DNA of 64,000 nucleotides, from assembly GCA_011109175.1 (NCBI GenBank), contig RDEW01000012.1, positions 527,693 through 591,692 on the forward strand. Direction: 5' to 3'. The stretch comes from Dicyema japonicum (Eukaryota > Dicyemida > Rhombozoa > Dicyemidae). How positions within the stretch are numbered: the first letter of the stretch is position 1; the number at the start of each line of letters is the position of its first letter. Below the pieces are notes generated by a model. That model ran no database searches, was not told where the DNA came from, and worked only from the letters and a program-made list of their open reading frames with translations. Made by a program: the position numbers and the translations under genes. Of the stretch, positions 22,895 through 35,310 are shown piece after piece.

Positions 22895-25320
22895 TTACAA
22901 TCTAATTAACGTCCCCCATCTTTTTCGATCCGTTGCTATGTTCTGTAGTATATCTAGATCATCCCTATCTTTAAGGCACTTTCCAATCCTCCTGAGATCC
23001 TCATCTAGAATAACCGGCAGTGTTGTCCTCGGTCGGCCACGGAAGCGAGAAGCTTCTAAGACAAAATACTCCTCCATTGCTATGTTGGCAGGGGTCCCCA
23101 TATCGTGGCGGATTATGTGTCCAAAGAGCCTCCATCTTGAATCAGTAATATCACATGATGTTGGCTCAGTTCCTGTTCTCTTGTATAAGAATTTGGACGG
23201 CATTTTGAAAAAGCTTCGAGAAGAAAGGAGTGCTCGGAGATGTTTTCTGTGAAAAGAATTCAACTTTTCGAGTTCCTGCCCTGTACATGACCATGTACCG
23301 GCATTATATAATAGGATTGGCCTCACTAGGGCATTGTATAGTCTCATTTGAGGTTTAGGGTCAAGCCCTTTGTGCAGAAGTCAGGTCTTCTTCATTTTGT
23401 TGAAAGCGACATTAGTTAGTGCCTTCCTTCGTGCTGTATCCTCGGTGTCACCGAGAAAGGATCCTAGCTTTTTGATCTAAGCCAGTCCTCCTCGGTCCTT
23501 TCCTCACTTTTTTTAGCTCCGTGATTTCGGTTTTGTTTTTATTTACTTTTAATGACCATTCAGCCACTTTATGAGGCAATTTCTCCAAAAATGCAATTAA
23601 CTCTTCTTTGTTATTCGAAATAAAGTCCACGTCATCCGCATATGCTCGTTCCTTCTCCGATATGAGGCTTCAAGTCTCGTAGAGCTGCCTCCAAATAAAT
23701 AATAAACAAAATCGGTGATAATGGATCTTTTTGAGGGGTACCAATTGTCGTTTCAAATGTCCTCGATAAAGCTTTCCCAGTCCTGACCATCAAACTTGTG
23801 TCCGTCAGGAGTGTCCTGACTATCCTAATCGTTGAGCCCTCCAAGAAGTGCTCCAGTATTTGCAGCAGCTTGTTCCTATTGACGGAATCAAAGGCCTTTG
23901 ACACATCAATCCCCAGAATGGTTGTCGTTATTTTAAATTTTTGAACAGTCGCACTTCTCCATTAGTGGCTCCATATAACATCTGACGTAGATCTCCCTTT
24001 GCGGAAGCCACTTCGATAAGCCACATGTACGAGTCTAGGCGTTGTTTTCTTTCTTCATCTCGAACAGTCAGTGTTTTCCTTGGTAGTTTTCTGATTTGTC
24101 CGACAGTTTCATAAAACTTCGTATTGTCTTTAAGGCCTTCGATTTATTCTATTTTTGTTATTGTTTCGTTCTTTAATATCCGACGTGCAGCTTTTCTTAT
24201 TTTCTTTTTGATGACTGTTCTTTCCTTTGTAGCCGATGTTTCGTATTTTAGTCATCTGCATTTGTTATTTTTTCAGTGGGTGTATTAGTTACGTAGTCCT
24301 CTATTAGATATCCGCAGCAATCATGATCTTCTGTTTGACCAAGGTCCACGCAATTTGCGGTGCCAAATCTACTGATATTTCTTCCAATCCCTCATCCAGG
24401 TATTTTTTGAATTCCTCTCCCTGGATAGTATTGTTCTTTAGATGGTCTATAACGTATCCCTTCCCTCGGAGTTCCGTGTGTCCATTGCACTTTCTTTTTA
24501 TTCCTTGCAAACCCATAAGTTTCTTTAAGGACATTTTGGCAATAACCATCTTGTGATCGCTGTCAATTATAGACCCTTCATAAGCACAGGCATCAGTGAC
24601 AACACTGCGGTCTTTTTGTCTGCAAATAATGTAGTCTATTTGATTGTAGATTTTCGCAATGCTTCCGTCAGACTTAGATCTATTGCCTGACCAAGTTGTC
24701 ATGTGTCTTGCCGAGTGCATAAAGGCTGTGTTACAATTGAATAGATTATTTCATTGACAAAAGCTAGCTAACAAGGTTCCTGCAATGTTCCTTTTTCCCT
24801 TCCATGTCTTCCAATGAATGATTCTTTTATAGTGATTCGATTTCCAACTTTTTCATTAAGATCACCGGCAATCAATATTAATGTGGAATTTGCATAATTG
24901 GAATAAACATCAGACAGATTCGCATAAAAGTCGTCAATCTCCTCGGGTTTCTTTGATCCATCCACTATGTGGAGCATATGCGTTAATAATAGTAAGATAA
25001 CTCTTCGGAGAGTTATGATCGTCCAATGTTATTTGTAAAATCCCAATCCTTTCATTGATAGTCCAGTAACGGTATATGCGCCGGAGTAGGTCCTTTCTTA
25101 AACGAATCCAAGTCCGTAATGTTTTGATCCCCCAGAGAGAAAGATTAACTGAAACTTTCCGTGTTGTTCTTCAAACTCCTTCGATACTTTTGTCTCTTAG
25201 AGACATCCGATTGATATTTATATTTTGAAAGGTTCTCACAAAGTTCTTTTCTTTTCCATGAACTAGAGTCCTCTGACATCGAACGTTAAAAAAGTCAGTT
25301 AGATTGAGTTTTCGTGTTTT
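22895..25320 (-). mobile_element. APE-type LINE (RWRLFGH family), endonuclease to C-terminus
   Basis: On the minus strand from 24980 down: an apurinic-type endonuclease (LILIAGDLNEKVG; later QIDYIICR and IIDSDHKMVIAKM), a reverse transcriptase with MSKAFDSVNRNKLLQILEHF and GTPQKDPLSPILFIIY, a region with FISNNKEELIAFLEKL, and a C-terminal ORF (23347-22895) with RPILLYNAGTW and RWRLFGHIIRH. It is the most complete copy of this family in the window. Frameshifts and stops separate the blocks, and the catalytic YADD is lost. A TTATTATTATTATAG run near 22835 lies just past the 3' end. Confidence 0.75.
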
Positions 25321-25386
25321 TCAGACATACTTTTCAAGAGGGACGTCACCACCTCAACCCATCCTAGTTAAAAAAACGTAAAACTA

Positions 25387-26960
25387 TTATTTAAAAATTC
25401 TCTGGAGGCTAAACCACGCAGAGGAAATGCGTGGAATGTCCCGTACAGCGCCGCTCTTTTCTTGGCGGAATCTTGCGGAATTTTCGATTTTTTTGTTCAC
25501 CAGAGCCTGTTCCTTAGCACCTTGGTATCTTCTCCTAGTGCCCATTTGGTTTTCAGTGAGTAGATCAAATGCTTCCGTATAGTCAGTTAGCTTCATCTTA
25601 ATGTATTTCGTCATGAGTTTATATAACGATGGCATGAATGTAATCGGGCGGAAATCTTTTGGAGACTCAGGGGCAGTACATTTTGCAATCAAGTAAGTGA
25701 GTCCAGTGAAAAACCACTCTCCAGGCACACATTCTCCTTCTATAAGTTCACTCATCACATTAAATATTGAGTCGTGCAAAGACTTGAACTTTTAATAAAA
25801 AAGTTGAAAACTCCATCGCAGCCTGGGTCTTTCCAGTTAGGCAGATATTTAATTGTTTCATTAAACTCATTTCTATTAAATCCAACACGTACATTCTCGA
25901 CGCCGGTTATTCTTTTTTCAATATTGACCCTCTCTAAACATGCACATCTTTCTTTTTCCAAAGTCTTCCCAAAAGTCTGCACATTTTTAAAATCAATAGA
26001 CTCAGTAGCATTATTTGTCGTAGGGGTTAAGTTTCTGTAAAATGATCTTCTATTTAATTCGAAGTTTAGATTATCAAGACGGAATTTTTGCGGGACTCAG
26101 ATACACACAATTTCTTTTCGATAATTTTATCTTCAATGTACGAAATAATCCTCCTTCTTTCATTATGATTTTTTTGCATCCCACTAAGGATACGCGTGGC
26201 AGGCATAGGTTTTTCCTCTGATGACAACGTCTTCATAAAAAACTTTTTTAATTAGCAAAAAAAAGGATTTCCACTTTTCGACTTTTCTACATATATTCTC
26301 ATTCCATTTTGATGGCTCATTTTTTTCACTGAATAATCTGATATGTAGCTTGACCAGCATAAATAAGAGTAGAAATTTGATCCATAGAAATTATGGAGTT
26401 CTTTTTAACCCATTGGCTAATGACACAGTTCAAACACTCCAATAAGTTATTGTCAATCTTGACATAGGGAATCTTTTTGGATCGGGTCTCGAGCTTTGTT
26501 CAATTTGCTCGGCAATTATCAATTGTTCCATAAATGTGCGTCGGCAGTGATCGTAAAATTTAGGATCCAGGGACGGTGAAGACATATCAGGCTTAGAATC
26601 TGGGGTAACCTTCGAATCAAGTTCATTGCGTGATAATTGTATGCGTTCCTGGACGTATATCAGTTTTTTGAACTCAGGCATTGTTATTTCCTCTCCAAAC
26701 TTAGTCTTGAACCCCTCCAAGAGAATAGCCCATCCACTTCTGGGGAACGACCCAGTCTAAAGCGCGTGCTTTCAATAACTTAGGTAGCCTATTGTTTTCG
26801 ACAATCAGCTGTTGAGGAAGACATTATTGCTCGTAGAACCGGAAATTTCGTGTTGTTTTGCTGAGGACGAATCCTAGAAGCATCCGCGTCGGAAACATGT
26901 TGACAAGCTCGGTGGCCGTTCGATTTGGGTTTTCTTTACTCAATTCGGCGCAGAAGTCCG
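25387..26960 (-). mobile_element. R2-like LINE, N-terminal and front reverse-transcriptase part
   Basis: Minus-strand frames give an N-terminal region (RTATELVNMFPTRM, MPEFKKLIYVQERI), then PNWKDPGCDGVFNFF, LTYLIAKC, KDFRPITFMPSLYKLMTKYI and ENQMGTRRRYQGAKEQALVN. This is the order and wording of R2-like elements with a C-terminal restriction-like endonuclease. The element stops before the catalytic aspartates and abuts the unrelated LINE below 25.35 kb, so it is truncated or interrupted. The matching 3' half type is seen at 45.9-47.0 kb. Confidence 0.7.
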
Positions 26961-27422
26961 CATAATTCGATGAATATAGAATATCAACAACCATTAACCA
27001 GCAACGTGTATTTATATCGAAATATTTTAATGAATCGTTTATGATAATATAAATTTTTTCCCCAGTTTATTTTTTTAAAATCATCGTATTTTATAAGAAT
27101 TGCGAAAATATTTCCCCAAAAGCAAGGTTTTCCCCAAAAAAGGGTTTCCCCGCTAATCAGGTTTCCCCAATTCGAAGTCGCACTGTATAATAATAATTTT
27201 GAAATTTGTACAAGACGCATTTCAGCACGCTTAAAAAAATTAAACGCCAGGTATACAAAAATTAAACACGGCTACGCTAATTTACTTAATTTTAAGGACA
27301 TATCTTTTCCCAATTAATAATATTTTTTAATTCAATCTGTGAAAAGTAACGATTTATCAGACTGTGACATCTTGTCTCCTCAAAATGAGAATGAAATCAA
27401 ATTAAAAAATCAAAAATTAAAA
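26961..27422. other. AT-rich spacer with a pogo-like end
   Basis: No coding signal. On the minus strand a TA-flanked CAGTGCGACTTCG terminus ends at 27185 and is followed inward by GGGGAAA repeats. It resembles the pogo-like ends at 2801 and 38100. No transposase is adjacent. Confidence 0.35.
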
Positions 27423-30030
27423 TCATCCGCTCTTAGCAATCTCCTCCTCATTCTTCCTAATCGCCTCCTCAATAGAATGTGTAGAGGGGACATTCGCCAC
27501 ACAGGTTGAATTATAAAACGCCTGAACCGATCTCTTCACTCTCAACAACTCCCTAATAGTGTCCTCATTCCCATGCTGCAACTCAAACTGAGACCACAGA
27601 TTCCAGAACACCTCGTCGCACTTAAATAAACACAATCCATACCGCTGGGTCACAAAACTGAGAACAGTGACTCAATATCACCCTCGCTCTGTCTATCTCG
27701 CCCAATTTCTGCTCCAGTCTAGCAAAGGCCAGACACATCTCCCTGTACGTAACCAATCCTCTACCTGGCGTCCTTATCCGGCAATTCCTGAATCGCCTTC
27801 TCGTAAATCGGCCGTACACTAGTCACCCCATACCACTCAGAGGCTCTTTCAATGTAATGCTTAAACATCTGGATCTTATTCTCCGTTGGAACAGATTCCA
27901 CCCCACGTGCGTAAACCGCCATAGCATGCCGGGACATACCGTACTTCTCCTCCATTTCCCCGTAGAGAGTATAAAAATCTACATATCACCCACACCGTAC
28001 GATGACAGTACTTTGGAGGACAGTCTTCTAGACATTGCTCGAACAGGTCACGTGATCTCTCCAATTTGTCTTTCCCCTACAGTAACCCCAATTGCTACAA
28101 ATCTCTTCACAAATTTTGTCAGGTAAGAATTCCACAAGTCCACCACAACAGGCCAACGAAACAGAGCTATCCCCGCTCGTACACCTGGAAGGACTGTTCA
28201 AAGTAGTTCGCCTCTTCCAGAAACAAAGCGTAGTTGGCTATGATCTGAGGGTTGGCGATTCTCAAATCGATGACACTGTCGTAGACGGCCTTACAACTCT
28301 ACAATGAGACTAAGAGGACCTCGAACGTGCCGAAACTTTCCTCCAGGTCTGCGTAGAGGCTCCACAGTTTGAGTGACTTGTGAACCCGTGACTGCACTGA
28401 CTGGGATCGGTCAAAATACGACACGTGGGCTTTGTTCTTATGGGGAGTTGTCGCTCGTTGTAGTACAAATCGTGCTTGGTCGATATTTCTGGGTTAATGA
28501 CATTTGTACTGGTTTCTAATCTCCATTTCGACCCATTCAGTCCACACACACGCCAAATCATCTGGGGATTGGAACTCTACCTCCACAGCCCGGTCAAAAA
28601 GCATTCTGGCATCCTCCATTTGACCCGCCTTCTCGTAGTGCTGGGCAAAAGCCACCCAAAGACAGTGAGGTTTGCCCACAGCCAATTCCGTACTGACCCT
28701 GCTTAGAGCCTCGTTGTACACAGACACCACATCCAGTCCACTCTCAGCAGCCAGAAGAGCACGTTGCTGCCAGTTCTCAACGTTGTGGGGGTTCTGGCGA
28801 ATTTTCACACTACAGTAAATTCAATAGCCACCTATTCAACAAAATTGCCCGCCTTTCTATCAAGTACTCATATCTGGCTGTACAGAACTCCACGTGGAGA
28901 ACATCTGAATTATAAATACTCTCACCTCCAAGGTTGTCCTCGAGTCCGTCGATGGCTGCCGATGCCATTGACTCCTCAAAGTGGGCGTACCCTTCGAAGA
29001 TCTGAGTAAAGTCACATACCGTCTTCACACTCACCATGGCTTCCTCATAAATGTCTCGCCTAAGTAAATGGACTCACTAACCTTGTCGAATCGTCCATTT
29101 CTGACATAATACTCAACGAGAGAGCTCCACAGCAGTCCTGACTGGTCATGGTACTGGTCTATCCCTTGTCTGATGATTGCTTCTACGTTCACGGATGTCA
29201 CTTCTGTGTGCTTCACCATGAGGTCACATAGGTCACACCACAACTGAAAATAACGAAAAAGCCAGACAAACCTGAAATTTGGTCTTCCCCTTTTTGGAGA
29301 CATATTTATGGTCATTCAGGACATCTACCAACAATTTTGCAGCCTCATCATAGTACCCCAACTCTTTGAAGTACTCAACCACGTCCTCCGCCGCCTCCCA
29401 TTTGATCTGGGACTCATAACAAAGAAAACTTGAAGATAGCGTTTCAGGACTCTTAGAGAAGTCAAAGGGACCCCACATTCCTTAATAAACGGGACATAGA
29501 GGTTCCAGATCCGTTTATGTTGAGTAACTGGGAGGGCAACTAGCGCTCGGTCGAAGGTCCGACGCGTCTTCGTGATGAAGCCTTCATGAATAAGGAGGCC
29601 AAGGTAGTTCAGCCATATTCTGGGCATCTGGGTTTAACTAGAAGGAAGACCTTCCCCATAAAGACTAAGGCCCGTTCATACACGTGGTTTAGCTCAATAA
29701 ACTCGGGATGGGTCACACAGAGCAGTTTCGTACGATCAGTACGAAATTTCAGGTACAGACTCCACAATTTGTAACTGAAATATGAGCAGAGGTTACCTGC
29801 CTGGAAGTTCTTTGAGAGCACGTTCATAGAGAACGTAGATGATGTGTGGATCTGACCCTTCTTTGTGCTCAATGTAGCGCAACCACGTTTTTACAGAAAA
29901 TGGGTTTCTTATGAGTTCTTCTTCGTATGAAATGTCAGAATCATCCTGTATTTGTTAGCAATTCATATACGAATAGCAAACCCAACTTCATGAGGGCCTC
30001 TTCTTTCATAAAGATCAATTCAGACTCCAT
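27423..30030 (-). CDS. XAB2: Pre-mRNA splicing factor SYF1 / XAB2
   Basis: Fifteen exons joined by 14 introns of 21-28 nt give about 761 aa of helical HAT repeats co-linear with SYF1/XAB2. Blocks include SYEEELIRNPFSVKTWLRYI near the start, ERALVFMGKMPRIWLNYLG, RRTFDRALVALPVTQH, WSSLVEYYVRNGRFDK, TVCDFTQIFEGYAHFEESM, GKPHCLWVAFAQHYEKAGQ, SLKLWSLYADLEESFGTFE, SRDLFEQCLEDCPPKY, GEIDRARVILSHCSQFCDP and HGNEDTIRELLRVKRSVQA. SYF1 is a scaffold of the NineTeen-associated/intron-binding complex of the spliceosome, also linked to transcription-coupled repair. The C-terminus is about 90 residues shorter than in human. One base appears missing in a G run in the exon encoding QVYERG (near 28175): without it the frame stops, with it the match continues. 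I treat this as a probable sequence error. The start ATG is at 30030. Confidence 0.9.
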
Positions 30031-31170
30031 TTTTGTGCACCACCTGAAAGAGAATACTTAAATTTATTTGTATTATAAATTTAATTTTATTAATAAAATA
30101 AAATTAATGTAAGTTAATTTGATGAGGATGCTTAGAGGAAGGCGACAAAAACGAGAATGATACTCCAACAAGTTGCAAGATATGCTCGACAGACTTAACA
30201 TGTGGTTGGAAACTATCTCAAAGTATAAATCCACGGAGAAATCCAAGACTCTTTATGTCAAGTAGATGAATGGTGAATTATTTCTCCCCAACTATTTTTG
30301 AAGCAAGTAATCAGTAAACAATTTCGGAGAAACCTTGTACACATTGATGACTTTCTGCAAACATGTGATAAATGTAATCAGCGAGTCTGCCAAAAATGAA
30401 CTTTGTTAAAATGTTACTCTCAAAATTCAAACGATAATTCAATTCAACGCTAGATCCTGTATACCTAATTTATTGACCCAACCATCTGTCATGGTTGTGC
30501 CGCTTGGGGGACAAACATAGCCAGATCAAATGTTAAGAAGATTAATTGTACTCATCTATTATCTCTCGTGGGTTTCGACTAAGACAACTCCGTTCGATGA
30601 CCTCTTCAGTTAGTCGGGTGACACATTCGCCTGATGCAAAAAAATCGCTCATAAAACGACCTTACAAGGATTGAGTCGGTTCCAGAGAGAAACACCGGAA
30701 AAAAAACTGGGATCGATATTGATGGAGGCTGATGGCCTCTTCGCTGAATTAGTTAATTGTCACTGATTTTTGGATAAATAATATGTCACATGGCCCACCA
30801 CCTACGGATGGGGACTGGTTACATTTTGTGGTTACCTATCCTTGAATTTAATTTATTAATTTATCAAGTCACCTGCACCGACATATTTGCCCCTTGCAAC
30901 CTACTCCAGAGTACCTTTGGAGCCTGTTCTGAAGGCCGAGAGGTTGAAACTGGCAAAGTACAGGGTTCTATCAAATGGTTTTTGTTCGTTCCACTTTCCG
31001 TTGAGACGTCTGGTCCCTTGCGCCTGCGAGGCAGGAATTCTTGAGTCGTCTAGGGTAGGGGTCACAACCGTGGTTCTTTGAGTTTTTTATGTGGCTCTTT
31101 CAATTATCGCAAATAATTACTTACATCTTTAATAAAAACATTTTCAAAATTGAGTTCTTCCAAAATGTTA
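30031..31170. other. No gene recognised
   Basis: Short frames only (for example 30790-31044). At about 31050 the sequence TAGGGGTCACAACCGTGG resembles a hAT-type end, but no transposase lies beside it. Confidence 0.3.
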
Positions 31171-31453
31171 TACAGTAAACTCTCTTAAAAAGAAATTTTT
31201 CAATTTTAGTGGAAATTTTCCAGAATTTTTTAAAGTCTTTAAAAAATTTAATGAAAATTAAAACAATAAAACTTTATTCGAGTAGCATGCTTTGTTGTGA
31301 TTCTATTGGTCAAATATTGCGTTATAAGGAAGACAACAATTATTATCATGCCCGTTTTTGTTATTTTAACGTGTCCATTTAAAATGGCCTCTAACTAATA
31401 TTTTCAGGTTTTGGATAAGTTCATCAATAGACATCACGAGATATTAGCGAAAC

Positions 31454-31640
31454 GACATCTTTAGGTAAAAAAAGTCATTTTTTAATCTTATAAAAATTGA
31501 TTTTAACGGGTCCTATGGGTAAGTGGAACATTTTACAAAGGTCCTCGACATCTTTAGGTAAAAAAGTTATCTTTTTTAAATATTATAAAAATTGATTTTA
31601 ACGGGTCCTATGGTAAGTAAAACATTTTACTAAGGTCCTC
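31454..31640 (+). repeat. Tandem 93-bp repeat, left MULE end
   Basis: Two head-to-tail copies begin at 31454 and 31547, each containing GACATCTTTAGGTAAAAAA, AAAATTGATTTTAACGGGTC and AACATTTTAC. Inverted partner array at 36230-36450. Confidence 0.85.
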
Positions 31641-32436
31641 TAAACCCTATGATTTTTAGATACTAAGTGACTTCGGAATAAAAATTAATTATATTTATCA
31701 AAACTAAATTTAATGAGTTATTATCTCTTTTAATTTCTTTATTATAATAAAAATTTTGAATAATTTAATTAATCAATTGATTCACTATTGCATGCCCTTT
31801 CTCGTTAACCAAAAGGGAAATAGAAGTTTAGAACATGATGGAAATCTGTACCATTTAAAATACAAGAAGGGACAAAGCACATATTGAAGGTGCCTCAGGT
31901 TGTACCTGTCTTGGATCTGTAAAAACCATTCAATCGTGTGATGAAGTTTGGAGTCTGAAGCAACATAATCATCTTCCAAAAAGTGAATTTGTCAAGAAAG
32001 CCTTAATATGGAAAACATAAAGCTTTCTTGGAAGCAGTTATTTACAATATCGGTAATAATTGTCGTATAGTATGAGAACACGGGGCCATCTTCGTGTCCA
32101 GGCTGATAAGTCAAACTTATCAGTCCAAAACATATGGTTACAGGAGCCTTAATGAAACCAAAGGAATCACAATATATCCATGATGACCACAAATTTTGAA
32201 CAATTGCACATTATTTCAAAAGGATTGAAAACGTAACAAAGGCAATAGTTCAAAAATCGTTTGCTTGCAACACAGAAAGCCTAAAAATTCATATTTGAAT
32301 TATGCATAATAAAATTTAGGTTGCTTTTAACTAAAGATTTATTTGTAGTAATAATATATTAACCTAACCCTTGAATAAAATAACGTTGAGCCAACAACGT
32401 TCACGTGTGGTCTTGTTGTGAGTAATTGTATCATCA

Positions 32437-34717
32437 TTGGAACGTCGTTCATACAATGGAGCAACACACATTACACCCAAGAGACTGGACACTACATGCT
32501 TTACATGCGGTTTTGCCAATGCACGCAAATATGGACTTTTCTGCTCGTCTTGCCGTGACTTTTTCCACCTTGGATGCATAAAGATGTCTCAGCGGGATGC
32601 GTGCTCGCTCTGCCTGTGGAACTGCAGTGTCTGCATGGGAACTGGTTGGAAATCCCAGAGGATCATTCAAACGAGCCCTCTAGACTTCAATGATATGGAC
32701 AACCTCTTGCTCTTCTTGTCGGATCTAAGAAAGCCAAGGAAGATCCCAATCAGGATCCCAAGACCCGTCCGGATCCCCGCGGCTACATGCCTGGCTTCTG
32801 CAATTGACGATGCTCTCACGTCGACGACCTGGAGGCCTGGCTATTTCAGAACTATTTTAGAAGACTGACAGCGAAAATCGCATGCAGCATTGTCTGTCCG
32901 AGAATATCTGAAGAATTTTCCCCTTCCAACTGGGGGTTGGTGTAAGGAACGGATGCGAGGCGGCAGTACATGCTGCGAGGTGTTTTTTTGGACAGAAGAC
33001 GAACAAAACCCACACATTGGGGTCATGCTGGACATCTGCAATGCCTTCAATTCATTGAGGAGGGATCAAATTTTCGAAACTACAAGTAAACGAGCTCCGG
33101 AACTTATTCCATTTGTCTTCCTCCCTTACGGAACCAATTCTTCACTGGTTTTCGGGGACAAGATTATCTGTTCGGAGACCGGAGTTCAACAAGGGACCCA
33201 CTTGGTCCACTACTCTTCGCTCTGGCCATCGATGAAATTGTCCGCTCTATAAACACACAACTAAACCTTTGGTATCTCGATGACGCCACAATTGGGCCGT
33301 GGAGAAAAGTACACGACGTTCTGTCACATGCCGTGCCGGCACTACGAAACCTCGGACTTGAGATAAACATAAAGAAATCGGAGCTAATAAATATCACATA
33401 CTCGGAGAGTGATTTCATCAACGTGGTCGAGTCTTTCAACTCGGTACTACCTGGAATTACTGTCGTACCCAGGGAGCGGACATACTTTCTTGGGTGCCCA
33501 CTTGACGAAAAGGAACTGCGGAGCCATCTACAAACAAAAGAGGATGAACTCTCCAGAGTCACGGAGAAACTCTCCTTACTCGATGGTCATACAGCGTTCT
33601 TCCTTTTGAAGAATAGCATCGGCTTGCCCAAACTCCTATATGCTCTCCGATGTTCTCCCTGCTTCAAACATCGTGACATCCTCCTGTCACTGGATAGGAC
33701 ATTGAGAAAATCAGCTGAATTGCTTCTAAACATCCACTTTGATGCGCCGAGTTGGAACCAATGCAAGCTTCCTACACGCCTCGGAGGAACGGGTCTCAGG
33801 TCGGCGCTGGAGATCGCCTATCCAGCATATGTGTCATCGCTCTCAAGTGGAAGCCTTTTGGTCCAAGAAATCCTACGTATTACAACCGGACTCTCTTGGA
33901 AAAAATTCTTCGACGAAGCTCGTTGCGAATGGTGTGAAACTGGTTTGGATATGCCGAACGATCCTTCGAGGTAACGTGACTGGGATGATATTTACTCCAA
34001 GAATATCTACGACGTGCTAAAGTCTGAGGCCAACCAGCATTGTCTTGCATGCCTCGTGTCCGCCGCCAACCAGCGGAGCGTGGCTAGATGCACTCCCGTG
34101 TTCTTTCCTGGGGACCCTATTGGACGATGACTGTATTCGGATTGGGATCGCACAACGCCTGGGAGCTGATGTTTGCGTCGAACACCAATGTCGCTGTGGA
34201 GGGATCGTCTATGCCAAAGGGCTGCACCGCAAAAAGAGCGCGGGCAGAGCACCCCGCAATGCTACTATAACAACATTGTCTTGCGAGCTCTTGAAGCGGC
34301 AGGCTTCCCGGCAGTACTGGAGCCTGTGGGATTGGACCGCGGAGATGGGAAAAGATCGGATAGGTTAACTATCTTTCCTTTCACTGAGGGAAAATCGCTG
34401 TTGTGGATACTTTCTCGAACTCGATGATGCTCAGCTCGGCGCAGTCTGCTGGATCGGCAGCCGATTTGGCCGAGAAAATCAAGATTAAAAAATATGGCGA
34501 AATTGGAGACCGCTACCGTTTTGTACTGGTAGCAATCGAGACGTCTGGTGCGGTCGGAAGTATTACAGCCTCTTTCCTAAAGGAAATCGGGGGAAAATTG
34601 GCCCACCGTAAGAAAGACGTGCGGGAAGTGGTCTGGCTGAAGCAAAGAATTGGTATCGCAGTTGTTCGCGGAAACGCTTACTCCGTGATGTCAGCAGCCG
34701 CTCTCCCCCATAGTTAA
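32437..34717 (+). mobile_element. PHD-finger LINE with restriction-like endonuclease, nearly full length
   Basis: An N-terminal PHD/RING-like finger (CFTCGFANARKYGLFCSSCR, FHLGCIKM, CSLCLWNCSVC) is followed by a reverse transcriptase: IGVMLDICNAFNSLRRDQI, TGVQQGTHL, then the catalytic box LWYLDDATIG (near 33270; YLDD rather than YADD), and LRNLGLEINIKKSE. The C-terminus (34100-34717) has LDDDCIRIGIAQRLGADVC, a CxCG finger, LEPVGLDRGDGKRSD, YRFVLVAIETSG and IAVVRGNAYSVMSAA, the restriction-like endonuclease tail of this LINE group. The endonuclease loses a few residues around the expected W-D (near 34400), and four or more frameshifts separate the blocks. Its GC content is higher than the surrounding DNA, so it may be a recent insertion into the MULE. 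Confidence 0.8.
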
Positions 34718-34884
34718 TAAAAAATATTTTATTGTTAATAAATTTGAGTTGGCTAATAATATATTAATATTAAAAATTAAAAAGAGAATTTATGGATAAA
34801 AATTACAAGTCAATATAATTAGAGTTCGAACATCGTATTCTGTCAATAAAATAAACTTTATGAATGTATAGAAACAACTGATGC

Positions 34885-35140
34885 TCTATTTCACCCTAAC
34901 CCATTATTTAATTCACCCTAACACATTTTCTAATTCAAACTAACTGCTAATTAGTCTAATCCATTCTCTAATACAACATAATTCATTCTCTTATTTACCC
35001 TAACGCATTCTCTAATACATCCTAATCCATTCTCTAATACATCCGAACACATCTTCTAATTCACCTTAACCCATTCTCTAATACAACCAAATTCATTCTC
35101 TAATATACCTTAACTCCTTCTCAAATAGACCCTAATTAAT
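34885..35140 (+). repeat. Minisatellite, roughly 19-20-bp units
   Basis: About a dozen diverged copies of a unit like CATTCTCTAATACACCTAA run head to tail. There is no open frame. It lies inside the MULE, just downstream of the LINE. Confidence 0.75.
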
Positions 35141-35146
35141 CAGAAA

Positions 35147-35310
35147 ATAGGGGACCGATGTCAAGGTCACCCATTTTTGTCCCATACTACGTTGAACATG
35201 TTTTTGGACGAAATTAAAAAAAATCGTTTTTCCTTTAAAATCGGGGACCGATGTCAAGGTCTCTCATTTTTGTCCCATACTACGTCGAACATTTCTTCAA
35301 AAAAAAGCCG
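35147..35310 (+). repeat. Direct repeat of about 92-bp spacing
   Basis: The word GGGGACCGATGTCAAGGTC followed by CATTTTTGTCCCATACTACG occurs at about 35150 and again at about 35243 with only a few differences. Confidence 0.75.

Noticed and set aside
33164-33562. Minus-strand 132-codon frame over the PHD-LINE
   Set aside because: The plus strand carries clear reverse-transcriptase coding; the antisense frame is a shadow.
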